Part shown: positions 28,023-36,833 of the stretch, piece after piece
Layout of the letters: the number at the start of each line of letters is the position of its first letter
How positions within the stretch are numbered: position 1 is the first letter of the stretch
DNA from: Candidatus Pacearchaeota archaeon
GTDB taxonomy: Archaea > Nanobdellota > Nanobdellia > Pacearchaeales > GW2011-AR1
Assembly (NCBI GenBank): GCA_018304105.1
Contig: JAGVWX010000007.1
Coordinates: forward strand, 1 to 64,000
Reading direction: 5' to 3'
Length of the DNA: 64,000 bases
Notes under the pieces: model-generated
What the model was told of the DNA's origin: nothing
What the model saw: only the letters and a program-made list of their open reading frames with translations
Database searches by the model: none
Made by a program: the position numbers and the translations under genes

Positions 28023-28652
28023 TTAATCAGAAAGGACGACTGCGTTTGAGGTTGCGTTCAAATAAATCACTCTCAAGCCGGAAGTTGTTCTGATGTTTCC
28101 TGTGAGGTTGACGTTGCTCTTGTAAGCTGTGACGGAATTGCCTGAACTTGTCGAGACGTTGAAGACAATGTAGTAATCCATTATTCTGATTTCATTGATG
28201 CCGTCGGGGAGATATGCTTTGACGGTTGTTCTTGCCGGATAGCCGGAGTAAAAGACTGTTTCTGACTGGGAAACTATTTTTTGTGAGAAACTTTCTATCT
28301 GGTTGAATTTCATTGTGTCTTTTATTTGTGATGAGTATGTGAGTGCGATGCCAAGAGCGGTTAAGACTATGAAAAGGACGAAAGAAATTACTATGAGATA
28401 TTCTGTGCTGATTTGTCCTTTGTTGAAGATATTTTGGAATTGTTTGCACCCACCCAACTCGCGGTCACGCTCGGGTTGCTTGCTAATTCGCTCGCGTAAC
28501 GCGCTCGCCCGCCCAGATAGTTTTGACTTGCAGTTAACTGACGAAGTCTCACGATATTCTTCGTGAGAGGCAGCCAGGCAAGCTAAATTATTTCTCGCAA
28601 ACAATTCTGGTTTTTCAACAGAATTATTTATTTGTCCTCTTTTGTTTTGCAT
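28023..28652 (-). CDS. Class III signal peptide pilin with in-frame element insertion in its signal peptide
   Basis: MQNKRGQI-[73 aa]-STEYLIVISFVLFIVLTALGIALTYSSQ; see mobile element 28420-28629. Confidence 0.75.
   Translation of the reverse strand: MQNKRGQINNSVEKPELFARNNLACLAASHEEYRETSSVNCKSKLSGRASALRERISKQPERDRELGGCKQFQNIFNKGQISTEYLIVISFVLFIVLTALGIALTYSSQIKDTMKFNQIESFSQKIVSQSETVFYSGYPARTTVKAYLPDGINEIRIMDYYIVFNVSTSSGNSVTAYKSNVNLTGNIRTTSGLRVIYLNATSNAVVLSD
28420..28629 (+). mobile_element. MITE-like structured element (family B) inserted in the pilin gene, flanked by 9-bp direct repeats ATTTGTCCT
   Basis: ATTTGTCCT at 28411-28419 and 28630-28638; ends TTGTTGAAGATATTTTGGAATTGTTTGC / GCAAACAATTCTGGTTTTTCAACA. 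Confidence 0.75.
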
Positions 28653-28719
28653 AACTCTCGGAAGGAAAAGAGATTATTAAAGTTAGTGATTAGTCCGAAG
28701 GATTGTTTATACCTCAATA

Positions 28720-28747
28720 GGACGCCAATTGAGAATGGCTGGCGTCT
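28720..28747 (+). repeat. GGACGCCA/TGGCGTCT hairpin element
   Basis: CAATAGGACGCCA...TGGCGTCTTGATTAG. Confidence 0.8.
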
Positions 28748-28902
28748 TGATTAGTTGGCTCACTTCGTTCGCAAGTTATCATGCCGACTCCGTTAACCGA
28801 TAAGTTGTGGGCTGTCTTTTATTATTTAAGTTTGATTTAGCCGATAACATACGATATTTTTGCTTTTATTAGTTCTTTAACGAAGTTAGTTTACCAATAA
28901 AG

Positions 28903-29010
28903 TTTTAAAATAAAACTTAAGAAATCCTATAATAATTATAGTTAAGATTTTAAAATAAAACTTAAGAAATCCTATAATAATTATAGTTAAGATTTTAAAA
29001 TAAAACTTAA
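28903..29010 (+). repeat. 45-bp tandem repeat, about 2.4 copies
   Basis: TTTTAAAATAAAACTTAAGAAATCCTATAATAATTATAGTTAAGA at 28903, 28948 and partial at 28993. Confidence 0.95.
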
Positions 29011-29072
29011 ATGTTTACATGCATTTACATGCAATTAGTTAAAGTTTTAAAGGTTCATGCTTACTAATAATT

Positions 29073-29630
29073 ATGAAAAGCAGGCTGACTTTCTTAAGTG
29101 TATTTTTAGTGTTTTTGGTAATTGTTGCGCTCGCCCACATGTTCATTCAGATTGCCTTTTACGGAACGGGATATAAGGGTTTTGCGGAGAAAGGGATAAC
29201 TGGGCTGGCAGTTGAAGGGAGTGAGGCGAATGGGCTGCCGATTTCGGAGGTTATTTTGTTTTTGGAATGGGGCTTGATTTTTTTGGGAGTGGTTTTTGTT
29301 TACGCGAAGCATAATATTGACTTGAAGAAGGAGTACACTTATTTGGCTTTGCTAAAAGAAAAGAAACATTTTTCCGGGGGAACTGAGTTGGACAGGTTCT
29401 ACGAACTTTTGAAAGAAATGAAACATTTCAGGCTTGCGACGGCTGCGAAAGTTTTTGATGTTGACACGGAAATTGTAGAAGACTGGGCGCAGAGTCTTGA
29501 GTCGAGCAAGGTTGCAGAGCTGACTTATCCTAGAATTGGCGGGCCGGAAATTAAATTAATTGAAGGAGCTTTACCAAGGAATGAAGAAAGTGAAGAAGGT
29601 TCGGAAGAGGAAAAGGAGGCAAAAAAGTAG
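29073..29630 (+). CDS. Membrane protein, pilus-locus associated, with ITGLAV motif
   Basis: Two TM segments; first gene of the secretion ATPase operon. Confidence 0.65.
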   Translation: MKSRLTFLSVFLVFLVIVALAHMFIQIAFYGTGYKGFAEKGITGLAVEGSEANGLPISEVILFLEWGLIFLGVVFVYAKHNIDLKKEYTYLALLKEKKHFSGGTELDRFYELLKEMKHFRLATAAKVFDVDTEIVEDWAQSLESSKVAELTYPRIGGPEIKLIEGALPRNEESEEGSEEEKEAKK

Positions 29631-29634
29631 GTGA

Positions 29635-31827
29635 ATGGGAATAGATTTTTTTAACAAGAGAGGTGAAGCGCAAATGCCTGAGATGCCCGGATTGCCGAAG
29701 TTGCCATCACTGCCAAAGAGCAGCGATGAAGAAACGGTAAAGGAAGTAAAGAGCGTTTTGTTTAAGAAGCCGGATGATGAATTTATAAAAAGACATGAGA
29801 AAAGTCATAAAATAAAGGAAGAGGTTAAGAAAAGTCAGAAGATAAAAAGAGGAGCAGGGAAGGGTCATAAAATTAAAAGAAAGAAGTTGAAACATATGCC
29901 GAGAAAGCTGCCTAAGAAATCACGCCGCGAAATTAAAAAAGAAATGAAGAAGCTGGGCCATGAAATTAAAAAGAAGAAGCGGAATGAGCACGGAAAAGAA
30001 AAAGAGCTGGAAGCGAACAGCGCTAAGGCGTTTGTTAAGAAAGGCTCGCTGGTAAAGATTGCGCCAGAGAAATCAAAGAACAGCGAAAAGGTCGAAGGGT
30101 ACCGCTTGGAAGTTGATGGCGCTTATGCAGATGTCGAGTTGAGAAAAGATGAAGAAGGGCTGACTTACCATCTTTCTATTCCGGAGATAAGCACGGTAAC
30201 TTCTATTTTTCTGGATGAGATAAGGAATGAACTTATAAGCGCGACGACGGTCAGCATGAAAGAGCTTACCGACCCGACGCTGTTTTACAGGATTAAGAGA
30301 AGATTTTTGGAAGATTCAAGAAAGCTGCTCAAGGAGAAACTGCCCCATACTGAAAAAGCGGTTGAAGATTTTCTTGTTGGGACGCTGATGCAGGAAATGC
30401 TGGGTTTGGGAAAGATAGAATATCTTATCTCGGACCCGAATCTTGAGGAGATTGTCATTCCGTCTGCGAAAGAGCCAATAAGAATTTATTTTAAGAAATA
30501 TGGGTGGCTGATTACGAATATCAGAATTGACAGAGAAGACGAGATTGTTAATTATGCGAATATAATTTCAAGAAGAATTGGAAGGCAGATAACGGTGTTG
30601 AATCCGCTGCTTGACGCGCATCTCGTCACAGGAGACAGAATCAACGCCGTCTTGTATCCCGTGAGCACGAAGGGAAACACGATTACTATCAGGAAGTTCG
30701 CGAGAGATCCATTCACAATGATTGACATGATAACCGGGAAGACCTGCAATCTTGAAGTTGCGGCACTATTGTGGCTGGCGATTGAGTACGAGATGAACGT
30801 CCTGATTTCAGGCGGAACCGGAAGCGGGAAAACTTCTTTCCTGAATGCGTGCATGCCTTTCATTCCGCCGAACCAGAGAATCATAAGCATTGAGGACACG
30901 CGGGAACTGATGCTGCCGGAATTTTTGTATTGGGCGCCGTTAGTTACGAGAACTCCGAATCCAGAAGGAAAGGGCGAGGTCAGCATGCTCGATTTATTGG
31001 TAAATTCTTTGCGTATGCGCCCCGACAGAATTGTCCTCGGTGAAATGAGAAAACAGCAGGAAGCGATGGTTCTGTTTGAGGCGATGCATACAGGGCATAG
31101 CGTTTATTCTACAGTTCATGCGGATTCTGCTGCCGAGACTATTTCCAGGCTGGTAAATCCACCGCTGAATGTTCCGCCGAATCTGCTGAAGTCCGTGAAT
31201 TTGAATGTTGTTATGTTCAGGGATAGGAGAATGAATAAAAGGAGAGTTTTGCAAGTTGCTGAGTTTGAGGCGGACAAGGGCGGGGCGAAGGCAAATATTC
31301 TTTATAGGCTTATTCCGGACAGGGATGAAATTGTAAAGCACGCCGAGAGTTCGAGATTTTTTGAAGATGTGACTCGAAATACGGGCATGTCTGATGTAGA
31401 AGTCAATGAAGCGCTGAAGGAAAAGATGCGAATCCTTGAATGGATGATAAAAAATGGCTTGCGAAGCCTGGAGGAAATGGGAAGGGTGACGAACCTTTAT
31501 TACAGAAACAAAGAATTGCTGATGAAAGCGATCCAGCAGAATAATAAAAATTTGGTTATGAAGCAGGTTAAGAAGGAAGAGGAGAAGGCGAATAAGATAA
31601 TTGCAATTGAGAGAGAAGATAAATTTGTTTTGGCAGAAGAAAAGAAAGAGATGCCTGCAGAAGGAAAGAAAGAGATGCCTGCAGAAGAAAAGAAAGAGAT
31701 GCCTGCAGAAGAAAAGAAAAGCTCTGGTGAATTAGAGAATAAACAGACAATTGCCAAGCTTGACGAGCAGAAAGCAGTTGAAAAAATTCTAGGCAAAGAT
31801 TTTAAACAAAAATTGGCTTGGAAGTGA
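29635..31827 (+). CDS. Type II/IV secretion system ATPase (PilB/TadA/ArlI family)
   Basis: LISGGTGSGKTSFLNACMPFIPPNQRIISIEDTREL, LRMRPDRIVLGEMR, AMHTGHSVYSTVHADSA. Confidence 0.95.
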   Translation: MGIDFFNKRGEAQMPEMPGLPKLPSLPKSSDEETVKEVKSVLFKKPDDEFIKRHEKSHKIKEEVKKSQKIKRGAGKGHKIKRKKLKHMPRKLPKKSRREIKKEMKKLGHEIKKKKRNEHGKEKELEANSAKAFVKKGSLVKIAPEKSKNSEKVEGYRLEVDGAYADVELRKDEEGLTYHLSIPEISTVTSIFLDEIRNELISATTVSMKELTDPTLFYRIKRRFLEDSRKLLKEKLPHTEKAVEDFLVGTLMQEMLGLGKIEYLISDPNLEEIVIPSAKEPIRIYFKKYGWLITNIRIDREDEIVNYANIISRRIGRQITVLNPLLDAHLVTGDRINAVLYPVSTKGNTITIRKFARDPFTMIDMITGKTCNLEVAALLWLAIEYEMNVLISGGTGSGKTSFLNACMPFIPPNQRIISIEDTRELMLPEFLYWAPLVTRTPNPEGKGEVSMLDLLVNSLRMRPDRIVLGEMRKQQEAMVLFEAMHTGHSVYSTVHADSAAETISRLVNPPLNVPPNLLKSVNLNVVMFRDRRMNKRRVLQVAEFEADKGGAKANILYRLIPDRDEIVKHAESSRFFEDVTRNTGMSDVEVNEALKEKMRILEWMIKNGLRSLEEMGRVTNLYYRNKELLMKAIQQNNKNLVMKQVKKEEEKANKIIAIEREDKFVLAEEKKEMPAEGKKEMPAEEKKEMPAEEKKSSGELENKQTIAKLDEQKAVEKILGKDFKQKLAWK

Positions 31828-31831
31828 TAAA

Positions 31832-32767
31832 ATGAAATTTAATAATAGTTCTAGTTCTTTTTTGGTTGGGAAGAAGCCGAAGAGGATGCCCTTTAGAGTG
31901 CCGTTTTCTTTTTCTCAATTAGACAAGCTAAAAAAGCGTTCTGCTGTTTTTAAGAGATTTGCCGGATACAAGCGAGACACTTTACTTTTTAAGAATTTGA
32001 AAAATGCCGGAGTCGATTTGACGAGAGAAGAGTATCTCGCAATTTGCGTCGGAGGATTTGTTATCTCGTTTTTATCTTTGTTCATTTTGTCTTCGACTCT
32101 TTTGATTGTGATGCAGGTTGAGAGAGCATTAGTTCTTGCTCTGGGCTTTGCTTTTCTGTTCGGGGGTTTTGTTTTTTTCAGCCGACTGATTTATCCGAAG
32201 GTTTACAACAACAGAAAGCAGAGAAACATCGAGAGGAATCTTATTCCGGCATTGCAGGACATGCTGGTTCAGCTTTATTCGGGAGTTCCTTTGTTCACGA
32301 TTATGATTAATATTTCTCTCGCGGATTATGAGGAATTGAGCGAGCAGTTCAAGAAAGCGGTGAAAGGAATAAATGCGGGAAGGCCGCAGATAGAAGTTTT
32401 GGAAGAGTTGGGAAAGGATAATCCTTCTGAGTTTTTCAAGAAAGCACTTTGGCAGATAAGCAATGGGATGAGGGCAGGAAGCGATATTTCGATTGTTATT
32501 CAAGACACAGTGAAGTCTTTGAGCGAGGAACAGTACATCCAGATTCAGGAATATGGAAACAAGCTGAATCCGGCAATTATGTTTTATATGCTGTCTTCGG
32601 TGATTTTGCCAGCGCTGGCTATAACTTTTCTTACGATTATCTCTTCGATAGTTGGCCTTTCTGAGGCGCTGACGCAGATGATTTTTCTTGGAATGTTTGT
32701 CGGAGTTGTAGTTATTCAAATATTGTTTTTGGGAGTTATAAAATCAGTGAGGCCGAGTTTGCTGTAA
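31832..32767 (+). CDS. Type II secretion system F/TadC/ArlJ-like membrane protein 1
   Basis: Follows ATPase; LIPALQDMLVQLYSGVPLFTIMINI..., multi-TM. Confidence 0.85.
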   Translation: MKFNNSSSSFLVGKKPKRMPFRVPFSFSQLDKLKKRSAVFKRFAGYKRDTLLFKNLKNAGVDLTREEYLAICVGGFVISFLSLFILSSTLLIVMQVERALVLALGFAFLFGGFVFFSRLIYPKVYNNRKQRNIERNLIPALQDMLVQLYSGVPLFTIMINISLADYEELSEQFKKAVKGINAGRPQIEVLEELGKDNPSEFFKKALWQISNGMRAGSDISIVIQDTVKSLSEEQYIQIQEYGNKLNPAIMFYMLSSVILPALAITFLTIISSIVGLSEALTQMIFLGMFVGVVVIQILFLGVIKSVRPSLL

Positions 32768-33973
32768 ATGGAAAAGGAAGAAGGTAGAAAGAAGCACGAG
32801 AAAAAAATGGGCGAGCTAATGGAGGAAATAGTGCGAGCTGAAAAGAATAAAGCTAAAGGAGAAAGAGCTGCGGATAAAAAAGCCGAAGTGAAGAAAGTTG
32901 CGGAAAAAACAGTTTTTAATGAAAAAATTGCAGACAGGACGGCAAATAAAAAAGTTGAGGACAAATTTGTTTTACCTGAAAAGAAACCTGAAGAAAAAAT
33001 AGCTTCTGAAAAGAAAATTCCTGAAGCAGTTAAAGCTAAAACCCTGGAGAATCAGGCTCCGGCTAGAAAATTTGGAAAAAAATATTCTGAGAAGACGACG
33101 ACACTAAAACTATTTGCTTATTTTTTGATGGCAATGCTGGTTTTGACTATGCTTTATTATCTTGCTACGAAGAATGCTCGGAATTCGTTTGTGATTTTTT
33201 CCGTGGCGATTTTGCTCTTTAGTGTTTATTTAGTTATGAGAAAGCGGCTGAAGAGATATTACGAAATTAAAAAAATGGAGGATGTTTTCCCAGACTTTAT
33301 TTCTCTGATGTCGTCGAATTTGAGGGCGGGAATGACAGTTGACAGGGCTTTGATTCTTAGCGCTCGGAAGGAATTTTATCCGTTGGACAAGGAAATTATG
33401 CAGGTCGGAAAGGATATTTTGACTGCGAGGGAAATAAGCGGGGCGTTGTATGAAATGGGCCAGAGAATAGGCTCTGATGAAATTAGAAAGACGATTCAGC
33501 TGCTGATTTCAGGAATAAGGTCTGGAGGGAATTTGTCGGTCTTGCTGGAACAGACGTCGAACAACATGAGGGAAAGGGGATTTGTAAAGAAGAGGGCAGC
33601 CTCAAATGTTTTGATGTATGTTATTTTTATTTTCTTTGCTGTTGCAATCGGGGCGCCGATGCTGTTTTCTCTTTCTTCTGTTCTGGTTGAAATGATGACT
33701 ACTATCTTTGCGGATGTTCCCATGAGTGAAACGGCTACAAACATGCCATTCACAATCAGCTCGATAAATATTTCGCTTAATTTTGTAATTTATTTTTCTG
33801 CGGCTTTCATAATCGTGTCTGCGATTTTGGCTTCGCTGATACTTGGGCTGGTGAGCAATGGGAACGAGAAAGACGGCTTGAAATATATGATACCTCTAAT
33901 CCTGATAGGACTTGTTGTTTTCTTCTCGTCAAGAATGGTTTTGGCAGGATATTTTGCCAGGGCGTTTGGTTAG
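32768..33973 (+). CDS. Type II secretion system F/TadC-like membrane protein 2 with Lys/Glu-rich N-terminus
   Basis: VFPDFISLMSSNLRAGMTVDRALILSARKEFYPLDKEI, multi-TM. Confidence 0.87.
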   Translation: MEKEEGRKKHEKKMGELMEEIVRAEKNKAKGERAADKKAEVKKVAEKTVFNEKIADRTANKKVEDKFVLPEKKPEEKIASEKKIPEAVKAKTLENQAPARKFGKKYSEKTTTLKLFAYFLMAMLVLTMLYYLATKNARNSFVIFSVAILLFSVYLVMRKRLKRYYEIKKMEDVFPDFISLMSSNLRAGMTVDRALILSARKEFYPLDKEIMQVGKDILTAREISGALYEMGQRIGSDEIRKTIQLLISGIRSGGNLSVLLEQTSNNMRERGFVKKRAASNVLMYVIFIFFAVAIGAPMLFSLSSVLVEMMTTIFADVPMSETATNMPFTISSINISLNFVIYFSAAFIIVSAILASLILGLVSNGNEKDGLKYMIPLILIGLVVFFSSRMVLAGYFARAFG

Positions 33974-34006
33974 ACTTTGTTAATCTTGTTTGCCTTTTCT
34001 TTAATT

Positions 34007-34092
34007 AGACTTGCCATTTCTGAAACTGCAAGTCTTAATTATTGCTCGCTTAACTCCGCCCAATAGGACGCCAATTTTTGCGGCTGGCGTCT
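34007..34092 (+). repeat. Two hairpin elements: AGACTTGC/GCAAGTCT and GGACGCCA/TGGCGTCT
   Basis: 34007-34014 with 34028-34035; 34066-34073 with 34085-34092. Confidence 0.78.
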
Positions 34093-34280
34093 TAATTATC
34101 TGCAACTTCGCTCATTTCATTCTGCTCGCGATCAAGCGTCTAAGTAATCTTATTTTTGTGACGCTTGGTACGCTCGCTTGTTGCCTTAGTTATCGGCAAT
34201 GGTTGGTTTTCAACAGAATCGTCTGGTTAGTTAAGTTTTTATATTGTTTCTGGCTTGTAGTATATAAAATACGGGCGTTG

Positions 34281-34354
34281 TGCGGCGCAATAGGACTCGC
34301 TTTTCAAGAAGATGCGAGTCTTGATTTGCTGATGCGCTTCGCGCTAGCGCCGCA
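34281..34354 (+). repeat. Three-way-junction element: outer stem TGCGGCGC/GCGCCGCA, hairpin GGACTCGC/GCGAGTCT, hairpin GCGC-TTC-GCGC
   Basis: All stems perfect inverted repeats read directly. Confidence 0.85.
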
Positions 34355-34427
34355 ATAAATTTATGAAAATGAAAAAGAGTGAAATAAATTTCCCACGCTT
34401 TCCATTCAACTTGGGAGGAAGCTAAGA

Positions 34428-35249
34428 ATGAAAAAGAGTATGAGACATAAACATAATCGGGCAGGGCATGAAGTGAAACATCATGCTGCTCACATAACGC
34501 ATGCTTCGCACGCCGGAAAGCATTTGCATTTCGCTCACAGAGATGTTATTGGTAAAAGAGTGCAGACATGGATTCCGCAATTTGACCATTTGATTCAGGG
34601 CGGGTTTGTGAAAGATTCCACGAATCTTCTTGTTGGGGGGAGCGGAAGCGGGAAGTCAATTTTTGCAACGCAGTTTCTTGTTGAAGCGATGAATCGTGGA
34701 GAGAAAGGGCTTTATGTTACGTTTGAAGAAAAGAAAAAGCAGTTTTATGAGAATATGCTGTCTTTGGGCTGGGACCTGGCAGATTACGAAAAAAAGGGGT
34801 TGTTTACTTTTCTAGAATATACTCCGATAAAAGTTAAGACTATGCTTGAAGAAGGCGGCGGCTCTATTGAAAGCATTATTGTAAACAAGAAAGTAAGCAG
34901 GATGGTGATTGACAGCATAACTTCCTTTGCCTTGCTGTTCAGCGATGAGCTTTCCCAGAGAGAGGCAGCGCTTGCGCTTTTCAGCATGATAAGAGATTGG
35001 GATTGCACTTCACTGCTGACTTTGGAGGAAGATCCGCTGGACAAGAATAAGTCAACTTCAAATGCCCTTGAGTTTGAAGTCGATTCGATTATTACTATTT
35101 ATTATGTCAGGGAAGCAAGGGAAAGGCAAAGGTATCTAGAGATTTTAAAAATGAGGGGAACAAATCATTCTAACAAAGTTTATCCATTTAGCATTGGAAA
35201 GAAAGGATTGGTTATAAGGAATTCGCCAGTTTCGAGAGTTTTTGGATAA
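34428..35249 (+). CDS. KaiC/RecA-superfamily ATPase with His-rich N-terminal tail
   Basis: LLVGGSGSGKSIFATQFLVEAMNRGEKGLYVTFEE, VSRMVIDSITSFALLF. Confidence 0.85.
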   Translation: MKKSMRHKHNRAGHEVKHHAAHITHASHAGKHLHFAHRDVIGKRVQTWIPQFDHLIQGGFVKDSTNLLVGGSGSGKSIFATQFLVEAMNRGEKGLYVTFEEKKKQFYENMLSLGWDLADYEKKGLFTFLEYTPIKVKTMLEEGGGSIESIIVNKKVSRMVIDSITSFALLFSDELSQREAALALFSMIRDWDCTSLLTLEEDPLDKNKSTSNALEFEVDSIITIYYVREARERQRYLEILKMRGTNHSNKVYPFSIGKKGLVIRNSPVSRVFG

Positions 35250-35354
35250 TATCTTGGTTTGTGTATTAGAACCGATATATATATATATTATTTTGCCTGA
35301 AGAAAGTAACTAGTGTTAAGCTAGTTGATGATAGGTAATTGAAAGGAGGATGAG

Positions 35355-35912
35355 ATGGAAGGAAAACAAAATTTAACAATAGTTGCGATTTCTTTGGTTG
35401 TCGCATTGGTAGTCTCACTGGTTGTCTCGCTGGGCGTTGCATCAAATGGTGGTTCTAACGTATATTTGAGCTCAAACTATACTGGGAATTCTTCGACAGG
35501 TAATATAAGCAGTGGAAGTAGAACCTGGAGTTATCCAGACTTGATTGCACAAAGATATGTGCCTGCGACAGTTGGCAAGGCAAACTCTACGGGGAATGAT
35601 ACTATGTGTAATGTGCGAATGTCGGCCGCTGTTAGAAATATTGGAAATGCAAGCGCAAATTATAGCTATACTTGGCTGCAGGCCGATTATGGGGGTTCAT
35701 ATGTCTATACCGTGCCTTTGGCCCCACAGCAAGCTACCGCAGTAAGCACATACTTTATTCTGCCTCCTGGAGCACACTCAGGCCTTGCATATGCTGATGC
35801 AATGGGCAATGTTGTCGAATCAAATGAATATAACAACGACTATCTGATGAACTTTACAGTTCCAGCGAATTGCGGAGTTGCGAAAGTCAGCAAGGTTATA
35901 ATTGCACCATAA
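35355..35912 (+). CDS. Secreted/anchored CARDB-like domain protein
   Basis: RBS AAAGGAGG; N-terminal TM; AVRNIGNASANYSYTW...AYADAMGNVVESNEYNNDYLMNF. Confidence 0.7.
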   Translation: MEGKQNLTIVAISLVVALVVSLVVSLGVASNGGSNVYLSSNYTGNSSTGNISSGSRTWSYPDLIAQRYVPATVGKANSTGNDTMCNVRMSAAVRNIGNASANYSYTWLQADYGGSYVYTVPLAPQQATAVSTYFILPPGAHSGLAYADAMGNVVESNEYNNDYLMNFTVPANCGVAKVSKVIIAP

Positions 35913-35947
35913 AGATCATAAATTTTTATTTTTTTATTTTTTTAATT

Positions 35948-36035
35948 GGACGCCAGACTTGATGGTTGGCGTCTTGATTATTTTACTTGCTTCTTTTGTT
36001 TTAATTGGACTCGCAATTTTGGAAGATGCGAGTCT
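35948..36035 (+). repeat. Two tandem hairpin elements GGACGCCA/TGGCGTCT and GGACTCGC/GCGAGTCT
   Basis: 35948-35955 with 35967-35974; 36007-36014 with 36028-36035. Confidence 0.82.
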
Positions 36036-36169
36036 TAATTCTATTAGCTCACTTCGTTCGCTTAATTATCATACTGTCATCTTGTGCTGAAGGGTTGTGG
36101 GTTTTCTATTAATTGTTCTAAGGATTAACTTTTAATATCTGAAGTTTCTAACTGATTATGAGGTAATAT

Positions 36170-36631
36170 ATGAAAAAAGAGGGACAGGCATGGGGATTTG
36201 ATTTAGTTATTGGAATGGTCATTTTTATAATTGGCATTTTTTCTTTTTATCTTTATACTATAAATCTTTCTGGAGGCGGGGGCGAGGTAATTCAGCAGTT
36301 GGAGCAGAACGGGGAGTTGATTGCAGATAGTTTGATGTCTGAAGGAAGCCCATTGGACTGGAACGCAGGGAATGTTGTAAGAATAGGACTGTTGTCTGAA
36401 GACAGAATAAACCAAACGAAGCTGGATGGTTTCAGGACGTTAGCAGGCGCGGACTATGCCCGCACGAAAAGTTTGTTCAGAATAAATAATGAATATTTTG
36501 TTTATCTTGATAATGATTTTGCGGGCGGAATCGGAAGAGATTCATCGAACGCAAATAATTTGTTTAAGATTTCGAGGGTTATTGTATATGATCAGAAAGT
36601 TACGACTTTGAATGTTTATTCATGGAATTGA
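36170..36631 (+). CDS. Minor pilin-like protein
   Basis: MKKEGQAWGFDLVIGMVIFIIGIFSFYLYTINL N-terminus. Confidence 0.65.
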   Translation: MKKEGQAWGFDLVIGMVIFIIGIFSFYLYTINLSGGGGEVIQQLEQNGELIADSLMSEGSPLDWNAGNVVRIGLLSEDRINQTKLDGFRTLAGADYARTKSLFRINNEYFVYLDNDFAGGIGRDSSNANNLFKISRVIVYDQKVTTLNVYSWN

Positions 36632-36833
36632 AAAAGAAAATTAGTGATTTGGAAAGATTCAATGATGAGCAGGTTTTGGAGTCTGACAAGGATTTCACCT
36701 TCGGTGAAAAATTCTGCTCACAAGTTGACTCGCAAATTGTTGTTCGCCCACCCTCCCAAAACAGGCTCGTCAACTTGCTCACTCTTCCATCCCAACCCCG
36801 CCTCCATAAAGTTAGTAAACTCGATAGACTTCG

